Of a DNA stretch of 5,652 nt, positions 1 to 5,652 are shown one piece after another (position 1 is the stretch's first letter; the number at the start of each line of letters is the position of its first letter). Location: positions 1 through 5,652 of the forward strand of contig JAFBAJ010000256.1 in the NCBI GenBank assembly GCA_019247865.1, written 5' to 3'. The notes under the pieces are model-generated. The model made no database searches. It saw only the letters and a program-made list of their open reading frames with translations, and was not told where the DNA came from. The DNA is from Acidobacteriota bacterium. GTDB taxonomy: Bacteria; Acidobacteriota; Blastocatellia; Pyrinomonadales; Pyrinomonadaceae. The translations under genes were made by a program, and so were the position numbers.

Positions 1-846
1 GTTCTCCGTCAGGCCGTAGGGCAGACCGCTGACCGTGTGTATGTTCGTGACCCGTCCGGAGGAATTGAAGATCATCTGTAAAGTGACCTTGCCCGTCACA
101 CTATTCCGGCGCGCCTCCTCAGTATATTCAGGCGAGGGTTTGACCACGATGATAGCCTTGCGCGTCACTTCGTTCGGCTTGTAAATCTGCGTCGCCTGAA
201 TGCCCCCGGCGACTTCATTCTTTTTCGGTGTGACGGGAGCCGGCGTCGCTGCGTCGCTGAGCCTCGCGCCTTCGCCGATCTCCGTTCCCTTCCTGCCGCC
301 CAGCTCGAACGACTCGAAGAACTTTTTGATCGCCGCATCCGTCCGGCTGCCGCCGACCGCAGAGACTTCGTAGACGTGCTCCTTCGTCGCGTAAAATCCC
401 GTCACAATATCATAGCCGTAAGGCTTCGCCGTGTAGATGATCTTCCGGCCTTTGAACTTATTGAGCTTCACCTCAGACTGAAAGGTGATGGAAGCGCTCA
501 CGTCCGGGCTCAATCTCTCAGAGATAATATCTTCGAGCGAAGGGCTGTGCGGAGTCTTATATGAAATGACCAGATACACGACGCCGTCCGAATACGCGCT
601 ATAAGTTGTGTCTATGCGCTGGAGCTGGCAGAGAGGGCCGTCCAGACACTTCATGCTCTGATACACGCCCGGCAGCTCCGGCATCAGCACCGAGAACTCT
701 TCGTCCAGCGTCCTGTACCTCTCCCACTGAGCCTGCTCCTGCCGAAGCGAAGTCGGAGCAGCCTTCGTCTGCTCAGCCGGATTCAGAGCGAGCAGGCTCA
801 ACAGGCTCAAGCAGGCACAGGCCACATATGTTTTGAAGCGGCTCAT
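1..846 (-). CDS. TonB C-terminal-domain envelope protein (3' end outside window)
   Basis: The frame is open for 282 codons from ATG 844-846 to the window edge with no stop, so the gene is cut at its C-terminus. Residues 2-5 carry Arg and Lys and are followed by a hydrophobic stretch at 7-21, which is a signal peptide or an N-terminal membrane anchor. Residues ~41-182 form a folded region beginning with a W-x-x-Y then EFSVLMPELP pattern and ending in KKFFESFEL. I know similar modules from acidobacterial periplasmic proteins but cannot name a family. A short linker with some Pro and Lys (~185-227) leads to the start of a TonB C-terminal domain (~229-282), recognised by PSPEYTEEARR, then GKVTLQM and SSGRVTNIHTVSG. 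In canonical TonB this domain contacts outer-membrane transporters. Here the globular middle region replaces the long proline-rich spacer, so a role as true energy transducer is uncertain. Cys67 and Cys73 could pair if the protein is periplasmic. The start lies 19 nt after the mutase stop, suggesting co-transcription. Confidence 0.87.
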   Translation of the reverse strand, partial: MSRFKTYVACACLSLLSLLALNPAEQTKAAPTSLRQEQAQWERYRTLDEEFSVLMPELPGVYQSMKCLDGPLCQLQRIDTTYSAYSDGVVYLVISYKTPHSPSLEDIISERLSPDVSASITFQSEVKLNKFKGRKIIYTAKPYGYDIVTGFYATKEHVYEVSAVGGSRTDAAIKKFFESFELGGRKGTEIGEGARLSDAATPAPVTPKKNEVAGGIQATQIYKPNEVTRKAIIVVKPSPEYTEEARRNSVTGKVTLQMIFNSSGRVTNIHTVSGLPYGLTEN

Positions 847-854
847 CTTCACTT

Positions 855-859
855 TCCCT
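855..859 (-). promoter_or_regulatory. Shine-Dalgarno for the TonB-domain gene
   Basis: On the minus strand AGGGA lies 8 nt before the ATG at 844-846, inside the 19-nt gap after the mutase TGA at 866-868. It supports this start codon and separate translation of the second gene of a probable two-gene transcript. Confidence 0.6.
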
Positions 860-865
860 GTTTCA

Positions 866-2476
866 TCAAACAGTGACGGCCTCTCTGTACTCGCCCCAGA
901 CGCGGCGGAGGCGGTGGCTGATCTCGCCGACGGTGACGTGCGCTTCGACGCAGTCGAGGATGCGGGGCAGGATGTTTTCGGTTCCGCGTGCGGCCTCTTC
1001 GAGCCTGACGAGGGCTGTTTCGGCGGCCACGCTGTCGCGTCTTTCGCGGACGGCGCGGACGCGTTCGACCTGCGCTCGTTCGACGCTCGCATCGACGCGC
1101 AGGATCGGGATGTTCGATTCGGCTTCGAGCTGAAAACGATTGACGCCGACGATTGTTTGCTCGTCAGTCTCGATCGCGCGCTGGTATTCGTAGGCCGCCT
1201 CCTGTATCTCGCGCTGGACATAACCGGCCTCGATCGCGCGCAGCATGCCGCCCATCGCGTCTATCTTTTCGATGTAATCCGCGGCACGGCTTTCGAGCTC
1301 GCTCGTCAACTGCTCGATGGCGTAAGAGCCCGCGAGCGGGTCGACCGTGTCGGCGACGCCCGATTCGTAAGCGATGACCTGCTGTGTGCGCAGAGCGAGG
1401 CGCGCGGCCTCTTCGGTCGGCAGGGCGAGGGCTTCGTCGAGCGAGTTCGTGTGCAGCGACTGCGTCCCGCCGAGGACTGCTGCGAGGGCCTGTATGGTCG
1501 TGCGCACGACGTTGACTTCTGGCTGCTGCGCCTGTAGCGAAGAGCCTGCGGTCTGCGTGTGAAAGCGCAGCATCAGCGAGCGCGGATCGCGCGCCTTGAA
1601 CCGCTCGCGCATCGTGCGCGCCCACAATCTACGCGCCGCGCGAAACTTTGCGATCTCTTCCAGCAGGTTGTTGTGCGCGTTGAAGAAGAACGAGAGGCGC
1701 GGCGCGAACTCATCGACTTTTAATCCGGCTGCAATCGCCGCCTCGACGTAAGCGATGGCGTCCGCGAGCGTGAAAGCGATCTCCTGCGCGGCGGTCGAGC
1801 CCGCCTCGCGGATGTGATAGCCGCTGATCGAAATCGTGTTCCAGTTCGGCACCTCGCGCGCGCAGAAGGCGAAGGTGTCCGTGATGAGCCTGAGAGAAGG
1901 GCGCGGCGGATAGATGTATGTGCCGCGCGCGATGTACTCCTTCAGGATGTCGTTCTGAATCGTGCCGTTGACCTTCTCCAGCGCGATGCCCTGCTTGCGC
2001 GCGACCGCGAGGTAGAGGCAGAGCAGCGTCGAGGCCGTCGCGTTGATCGTCATCGAGGTCGAGACTGTGTCGAGCGGGATGCCGTCGAAGAGGCGCAGCA
2101 TGTCGTCGAGCGAATCTATCGCCACGCCGACCTTGCCGACCTCGCCCGCCGAGAGCGGGTCGTCCGAATCGAGCCCGATCTGCGTCGGCAGGTCGAAGGC
2201 CACAGAGAGCCCCGTCGTCCCGTTCTGCAAAAGATACTTGTAGCGCGCGTTCGACTCTTCGGCCGTCGCGTAACCGGCGTACTGCCGCATCGTCCAGAAG
2301 CGACCGCGATACAGGTTATGACGGACGCCGCGCGTGTAAGGATATTCGCCCGGCGAGCCCAGGTCGCGCTCGTAGTCGAGCGGCTCCGTGTTCGTGGGGT
2401 TGAAGTCGTTCGGCAGCTCGATGCCGGAAGTGGTCTCGAAGCGCTCGCGCCGCTCAGAGCTGGTTTTGGTTGACAT
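866..2476 (-). CDS. Methylmalonyl-CoA mutase large subunit, split type without B12 domain
   Basis: This is a complete 536-residue protein of the acyl-CoA mutase catalytic (alpha, N-terminal-domain) family, the separate large subunit named mcmA1 in some archaea. It should interconvert (R)-methylmalonyl-CoA and succinyl-CoA in the cytoplasm, using adenosylcobalamin, in propionate, odd-chain fatty acid and branched amino acid metabolism. The TIM-barrel hallmarks are in order: [10 protein letters not shown] (11-20), YTRGV (47-51), [15 protein letters not shown] (62-76), [10 protein letters not shown] (90-99), [17 protein letters not shown] (171-187), SISGYH (216-221), RFHTQTAG (304-311), [18 protein letters not shown] (338-355) and GVNRF (444-448). 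By alignment from memory to the Propionibacterium enzyme, Tyr66, Gln174, Arg184 and His221 correspond to Tyr89, Gln197, Arg207 and His244. The Tyr/Arg pair favours methylmalonyl-CoA; isobutyryl-CoA mutases have Phe/Gln there. No DxHxxG cobalamin motif follows, and the protein ends soon after GEYRE, so a separate ~130-150-residue B12-binding subunit is required. None is encoded in this window. GAGG lies 4 nt, and GGAG 12 nt, before the ATG, and the N-terminus has the family's usual length. Confidence 0.97.
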   Translation of the reverse strand: MSTKTSSERRERFETTSGIELPNDFNPTNTEPLDYERDLGSPGEYPYTRGVRHNLYRGRFWTMRQYAGYATAEESNARYKYLLQNGTTGLSVAFDLPTQIGLDSDDPLSAGEVGKVGVAIDSLDDMLRLFDGIPLDTVSTSMTINATASTLLCLYLAVARKQGIALEKVNGTIQNDILKEYIARGTYIYPPRPSLRLITDTFAFCAREVPNWNTISISGYHIREAGSTAAQEIAFTLADAIAYVEAAIAAGLKVDEFAPRLSFFFNAHNNLLEEIAKFRAARRLWARTMRERFKARDPRSLMLRFHTQTAGSSLQAQQPEVNVVRTTIQALAAVLGGTQSLHTNSLDEALALPTEEAARLALRTQQVIAYESGVADTVDPLAGSYAIEQLTSELESRAADYIEKIDAMGGMLRAIEAGYVQREIQEAAYEYQRAIETDEQTIVGVNRFQLEAESNIPILRVDASVERAQVERVRAVRERRDSVAAETALVRLEEAARGTENILPRILDCVEAHVTVGEISHRLRRVWGEYREAVTV

Positions 2477-2729
2477 GACGCCTCGTCTCTCCGGTCGGGA
2501 AATCGGTTCACAGCAAGGGAATTTCAGCGCAGCCTAGCACACGCTCTTTAAATCTGCCACAGAGACACAGAGACACAGTGTTTTTCAAAAGAATATCTTT
2601 TATCTTCTCTGTGCCTCTGTGTCTCTGTGGCTAATCCATTTGAGTTGACCGCGAGCGTGCGCGTCGCGTAGCATCCTTTGCGTCAGCAGAGACCATTCCC
2701 CTGTCGCCCCAGAGCCCTGAGAAATTATT
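2477..2729. other. Divergent intergenic region
   Basis: These 253 nt separate the leftward mutase start from the rightward small gene, so promoters for both must lie here or further out. I see no good -35/-10 pair for either gene and no riboswitch-like conserved block. In particular I cannot recognise a cobalamin riboswitch, which would need an alignment search to exclude. The region is dominated by the inverted repeat at 2556-2631; its 5' flank is A/T-richer than the adjacent genes. Confidence 0.7.
2556..2631. repeat. 23-bp inverted repeat built from octamer tandem repeats
   Basis: The left arm (2556-2578) is GC followed by two copies of CACAGAGA and a partial third, CACAG. The right arm (2609-2631) is its reverse complement with one mismatch at 2614 (C instead of T) and lies within three octamers TCTCTGTG, CCTCTGTG, TCTCTGTG (2606-2629). 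The 30-nt spacer (2579-2608) is A/T-rich and contains a smaller 6-bp inverted repeat, AAAAGA/TCTTTT (2587-2592 and 2596-2601). The element can form a long hairpin or cruciform. It lies between two divergent gene starts, where a terminator for either gene is not expected. From general knowledge, similar CACAGAGA-type sequences recur between genes in acidobacterial and other environmental genomes, so a dispersed palindromic repeat is my preferred reading. There is no transposase here and I see no clear target-site duplication. Confidence 0.9.
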
Positions 2730-3005
2730 TTGGAGATCGACGACACAGCCAAAGAGATCGTGCAGGAGATCGGCGCAGCCATCAACTCTGCGGTCGAGAG
2801 TTCGCCGCAGGTCGCGGAGGCCATCGAGCGCCTGCGCGAGGCTGGCTACGAGATGGAGCTGACGCTCCGGCTGGAGATCGGACTGCGCCCGCACGAAGGC
2901 GAAGAGGCGGACGAAGAGACGGACGAAGCCGCGCTCGACCTGACCGACGAAGACCTGCGCACGCTGCGCCGGATGAAGATTCGGATCGACGACGAAGGGC
3001 TCTGA
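2730..3005 (+). CDS. Small acidic protein of unknown function, TTG start
   Basis: This is a 91-residue frame ending in TGA at 3003-3005. An in-frame TGA at 2718-2720 excludes a longer protein, and the first in-frame ATG is codon 42, so TTG at 2730 is the best start; a weak GAGA (2719-2722) lies 7 nt upstream. I do not recognise the family. Two predicted helices cover residues ~2-22 and ~26-39. A strand-like stretch, YEMELTLRLEIGL (40-52), follows. Then come an acidic segment (56-75), rich in Glu and Asp, and a basic/hydrophobic tail, LRTLRRMKIRIDD (76-88). I count 27 acidic against 10 Lys/Arg residues, so the protein is strongly acidic. It has no signal peptide or membrane segment and is presumably cytosolic. 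Codon bias matches the neighbouring genes and the frame shows alternating amphipathic structure, which argues for a real gene. The function cannot be inferred from context, since the upstream mutase is divergent and the downstream gene encodes an exported protein. Confidence 0.68.
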   Translation: MEIDDTAKEIVQEIGAAINSAVESSPQVAEAIERLREAGYEMELTLRLEIGLRPHEGEEADEETDEAALDLTDEDLRTLRRMKIRIDDEGL

Positions 3006-3079
3006 CTTTGACACGCTCCTGCGCCCCCTGACCTGCTAATCTCTCACATCGGTTGGCACCTATCCTGCCTGATTTCCAA

Positions 3080-3083
3080 AGGA
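3080..3083 (+). promoter_or_regulatory. Shine-Dalgarno deciding the start of the propeller gene
   Basis: AGGA, in the context AAAGGAAA, lies 6 nt before ATG 3090-3092. It fixes the start in front of the signal peptide, which matters because the coding frame continues without another good ATG until codon 16, inside the hydrophobic core. Confidence 0.65.
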
Positions 3084-3089
3084 AAGTAG

Positions 3090-5652
3090 ATGTTTCAGCT
3101 TTTTTATCAAAGAGCCATTGCGATTATTTTTCTCATGCTGATTCCCTGCTCCGTCCATGCCGTCGATTGCGACGCGGCGAAGTTCAGGGGCGCGCGTAAC
3201 TTTCTCGTCGGGCAGGAGCCATACGCCGTCGTCACGGCGGACTTCAATCAGGACGGCAAAGCAGACATCGCGGTGGCTAACAATGCTTCGAGCTTCGTCG
3301 CGGTGTCGCTGGGCGACGGGACCGGAAGATTGGGAACGCCTGCCACTTTCGGTGTCGGCCCGAACCCGAGGCACATCGTCACGGCCGATTTCAACGGCGA
3401 CGGCAAAGCTGACCTGGCGACGGCGAATGAGACCGGGCTCACCGTCACGCTCCTTTTGAACAACGGCGCGGGCGGCTTCACCCTGAGCGTTTACCAGACC
3501 GGCGGCTATCCCGTCGGGCTGGCCGCGGCGGACTTCAACGGCGACGGCAGACCCGATCTGGTGACCGCCAACATCATCAACGACAGCGCCGCCATTATGC
3601 TGAACAACGGCACGGGCGGTTTCGGCTCGCCCATGACTCTGCCGTCCGGCGGGTCGCTCGTGAAGGCCGTCGCCGCGGGAGATTTCAACAGTGACGGCAA
3701 AGCGGACTTTGCGCTGTCCAATCAGAATTCAAACACCATCTCTCTCTTCTTCGGCAACGGCGCGGGCGGCTTCAGCGCGCCGTCGCCCGTCTCGGCCAAC
3801 AACCCCAACAACTTCATCGCCGCCGACTGGAACGGCGACGGCAAGCTGGATTTTCTGGTGATGGGCACCGTCCCGACCTTTTATCCGGGCAATGGAGCGG
3901 GAGGCTTTGGCTCAGGTGTGACCCTGTCCGGCCTGATCGGAATCACCACCATGCTCGCCGTCAGAGATGTGAATCAGGATGGGAAGAATGACATCATCGC
4001 TTCCTACAATGCTGGCCTGCGTGTGGGTTATGGAGCCGGCGCGGGCGCTCTCGGCCCGGTCAAAGACCTCCGCGTCGGGTTTCTGCCCTACGGCGCATCG
4101 ACCGCGGATTTCAACCTCGACGGCAGGCTCGATCTGGTCAGCGTAGCTCCGGCTGAGAGCAATGCTTCCATCGCTCTGAACGACGGCGCAGGAGATTTCT
4201 ACTCAGCGCCTCTCGTCGGCTCGTCCGATGCGAGCGTCTACGGGCCTTTGCTCACCGCCGACTTTGATAACGACGGGCTGGACGACGTGGCGGACATGTC
4301 CCAGACCAACGTCCGTATCAGATACGGCAACGGCAACGGCGGCTTCTCCGCGCAGGTTTTGTATAACGCTCTGGCAACCGGCAACGTGCCTGATCTCAAG
4401 GCTGCGGACTTTAACCGCGACGGCAAGCTTGATCTGGCAATCGCCAATTCAAACTCCTCCAGCATAGTGCTTCTGCTCAATACCGGCTCACGCACTTTCA
4501 GCAACCCCAGTGTGATGCTGCTGGACGCCTCGACGGGAACTCTGGCTATCGAGGATTACAATCGTGACGGCAAGCTCGATCTGGCTGTGGCCTTAGCCAA
4601 TACCGGCAGCGTGCGCGTCTTTTTCGGCAACGGTGACGGTACCTTTTTAGCCTCGCCGACTACCGTGCTCATCCCGGGCTCCCCGTTCCAGGTCTTCAAT
4701 GGCGATTTCAATCACGATGGAAAGACGGACTTGTTGACAGTCAATGCCGACCATAGCATCTCGGTTGCGCCGGGCAACGGGGCGGGCGGCTTCGCGCAGC
4801 CCAACACCTACGCGAATGTGGTCAACACCTTCAGCTCTCAAAGCGTCGTGGTCGGCGATTTCAACCGGGACGGCTTCGATGATCTAGCCGTCTCGCCGGA
4901 CACTTCCTATAGCCTCAAACTTCTCTTGAACAACGGCACGGGCGGATTCCTGCCGCCCCGCACTATTTACGCGGGCGTGCAAACAGCGAATCTGATCGCG
5001 GCCGATTTCAATCATGACCGCAAGCTCGACCTGGCCGTACAGTCTTTTCGTGAGACCTCGATCTTGATCGGAGACGGGACGGGCGGTTTCTGTTCGGCGG
5101 GCGATTACTCGACGGAACAATCCGGCCTGCTCACCGTCGGCGACTATAATCAGGACGGCCGGACTGATGTCATTGTCGGTCACTCACTGCGCCTGCTCCT
5201 CAATTTAACTCCCTTCTCGCGCGCTCCGGAGACGACGGACTTTGACGGCGACGGGTTGACAGACCTCTCCGTCTTTCGTCCGGGCGCAGGCTACTGGTAC
5301 ATCTTAAACTCCGCAGACAACTCCTTCCGCGCCATTCCCTTCGGCACGAATGGAGACCTTCCGGTCGCGGCTGATTACGACGGCGATGGGAAGACAGATG
5401 TCGCTGTCTTTAGACCATCGAACGGTTTCTGGTATTACCTGCGCAGCAGCGACGGACAGTTTGCTTACCAGCAGTTCGGGCAGAGCGGAGATGTGCCCGT
5501 GCAGGGAGACTATGACGGAGACGGGCGCACCAACTTCGCTGTCTGGAGGCCGTCAACGGGAACCTGGTACACCTCGCTCGATCCGGCGACCAATTACGGC
5601 GCGGTCGTGTGGGGCGATTCCACAGACATTCCTGTCCCGGCTGATTACGACG
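3090..5652 (+). CDS. Secreted VCBS/FG-GAP beta-propeller protein (3' end outside window)
   Basis: The frame is open for 854 codons from ATG 3090 to the window edge, so the C-terminus is missing. Residues 1-24 form a Sec signal peptide: Arg8, a hydrophobic core at 9-19, and a probable signal peptidase I site after VHA (22-24). The LIPC at 17-20 is not a good lipobox because Pro precedes Cys. Residues ~32-706 hold 14 VCBS/FG-GAP repeats, each with a Ca-binding DxNxDGxxDL loop and usually an NGxGGF turn. The loops start at residues 51, 100, 148, 198, 247, 293, 340, 391, 440, 489, 539, 590, 639 and 685. Such repeats fold as beta-propeller blades, as in integrin alpha heads. From residue 717 a second class appears, DxDGDGxTDxxVFRPxxGxWY, at 717, 762, 807 and 852 (cut). 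The protein should be exported and calcium-dependent, with a likely binding or adhesive role; no enzyme domain is visible. It may have its own promoter, since 84 nt separate it from the upstream gene. The missing C-terminus would show how it is anchored or sorted. Confidence 0.94.
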   Translation, partial: MFQLFYQRAIAIIFLMLIPCSVHAVDCDAAKFRGARNFLVGQEPYAVVTADFNQDGKADIAVANNASSFVAVSLGDGTGRLGTPATFGVGPNPRHIVTADFNGDGKADLATANETGLTVTLLLNNGAGGFTLSVYQTGGYPVGLAAADFNGDGRPDLVTANIINDSAAIMLNNGTGGFGSPMTLPSGGSLVKAVAAGDFNSDGKADFALSNQNSNTISLFFGNGAGGFSAPSPVSANNPNNFIAADWNGDGKLDFLVMGTVPTFYPGNGAGGFGSGVTLSGLIGITTMLAVRDVNQDGKNDIIASYNAGLRVGYGAGAGALGPVKDLRVGFLPYGASTADFNLDGRLDLVSVAPAESNASIALNDGAGDFYSAPLVGSSDASVYGPLLTADFDNDGLDDVADMSQTNVRIRYGNGNGGFSAQVLYNALATGNVPDLKAADFNRDGKLDLAIANSNSSSIVLLLNTGSRTFSNPSVMLLDASTGTLAIEDYNRDGKLDLAVALANTGSVRVFFGNGDGTFLASPTTVLIPGSPFQVFNGDFNHDGKTDLLTVNADHSISVAPGNGAGGFAQPNTYANVVNTFSSQSVVVGDFNRDGFDDLAVSPDTSYSLKLLLNNGTGGFLPPRTIYAGVQTANLIAADFNHDRKLDLAVQSFRETSILIGDGTGGFCSAGDYSTEQSGLLTVGDYNQDGRTDVIVGHSLRLLLNLTPFSRAPETTDFDGDGLTDLSVFRPGAGYWYILNSADNSFRAIPFGTNGDLPVAADYDGDGKTDVAVFRPSNGFWYYLRSSDGQFAYQQFGQSGDVPVQGDYDGDGRTNFAVWRPSTGTWYTSLDPATNYGAVVWGDSTDIPVPADYD
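3240..5207 (+). repeat. 14 VCBS/FG-GAP protein repeats (~49 residues each)
   Basis: Fourteen coding repeats are spaced 46-51 codons apart, measured from the first Asp of each calcium loop: 3240, 3387, 3531, 3681, 3828, 3966, 4107, 4260, 4407, 4554, 4704, 4857, 5004 and 5142. The core DNA, such as TTCAACGGCGACGGC, is shared between some copies, but the rest is diverged, so this is an old array and not a recent tandem expansion. Fourteen blades equals two seven-bladed propellers. Repeat 6 has the weakest turn (GAGAGAL for NGxGGF), repeat 8 has DFDNDGLDD, and repeat 13 has Arg in place of the loop Gly. Confidence 0.9.
5238..5652 (+). repeat. 45-residue FRP/WY-type calcium-loop repeats (array cut by window)
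   Basis: Three full repeats and the start of a fourth begin at 5238, 5373, 5508 and 5643, exactly 45 codons (135 nt) apart. Each reads D-F/Y-DGDG-x-TD/N-x-x-V-F/W-RP-x-x-G-x-W-Y, then about 20 residues later FG/WG, D-hydrophobic-PV and an Ala/Gly-Asp into the next loop. The exact spacing and closer similarity to one another mark them as a separate class from the preceding 14 repeats. I know this repeat as a frequent C-terminal element of secreted acidobacterial proteins. The array probably continues beyond the window. Confidence 0.9.

Noticed and set aside
833..1537. Long plus-strand frame of 234 codons antisense to the mutase
   Set aside because: It mirrors a certain gene with strong GC codon bias, has no recognisable domain and reads as a low-complexity Asp/Arg/Ala-rich shadow.
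1814..2473. Plus-strand frame of 219 codons antisense to the mutase N-terminal half
   Set aside because: Very Arg/Val-rich translation with no hydrophobic core pattern; it exists because the minus-strand gene lacks codons that would create stops.
2558..2629. Short CRISPR-like array from the repeated octamers
   Set aside because: The units are 8 nt, directly contiguous and without spacers; this is a simple tandem repeat inside a palindrome.
2556..2631. Inverted repeat as a rho-independent terminator
   Set aside because: It lies upstream of both flanking genes, the stem is not GC-rich, and no U-tract directly follows either arm.
2631..3014. Minus-strand frame of 127 codons opposite the small acidic gene
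   Set aside because: The plus frame shows a better helix/strand pattern and natural codon use; the minus frame runs into the inverted repeat and lacks a recognisable domain. It remains the main competitor to the plus-strand call.
3008..3040. Possible promoter before the propeller gene: TTGACA (3008-3013) and GCTAAT (3035-3040)
   Set aside because: The -35 is perfect, but the spacer is 21 nt and the -10 matches only four of six positions, so I do not call it.
3138..3149. Lipobox (LIPC) making the propeller protein a lipoprotein
   Set aside because: Pro directly before Cys is not accepted in usual lipoboxes, and a good signal peptidase I site (VHA) follows.

Overview
The window carries four protein-coding genes and one conspicuous intergenic repeat. 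The GC-rich base composition, a periplasmic TonB-domain protein, and above all a secreted VCBS/FG-GAP protein ending in ~45-residue 'DxDGDGxTDxxVxRPxxGxWY' repeats together suggest a Gram-negative acidobacterium, probably class Blastocatellia. This is inference from protein style, not from a marker gene.

Layout, left to right. Positions 1-846 (minus strand) hold the first 282 codons of a TonB C-terminal-domain protein whose 3' end lies outside the window. It sits 19 nt downstream of 866-2476 (minus strand), a complete 536-residue methylmalonyl-CoA mutase large subunit of the split type, which has the catalytic domain but no cobalamin-binding domain. The two are probably co-transcribed leftward. 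Positions 2477-2729 are a divergent intergenic region holding a near-perfect 23-bp inverted repeat built from an 8-nt tandem unit. Rightward follow a small, very acidic 91-residue protein of unknown function with a TTG start (2730-3005), and then, after 84 nt, a large secreted beta-propeller protein (3090-5652) that runs off the right edge.

The mutase is central metabolism: methylmalonyl-CoA to succinyl-CoA, using adenosylcobalamin. It needs a separate B12-binding subunit that is not encoded here. The TonB-domain protein and the propeller protein are envelope or exported proteins. I see no evidence that the four genes form one pathway. The propeller protein has exactly 14 calcium-motif repeats of ~49 residues, which fits two seven-bladed propellers, followed by a switch to a different 45-residue repeat class.

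I found no CRISPR array, tRNA, rRNA, transposase, phage gene or defence system. I do not see a convincing previously undescribed system. The most unusual items are the inverted repeat, the mutase/TonB-protein gene pair, and the two-class repeat architecture of the secreted protein.
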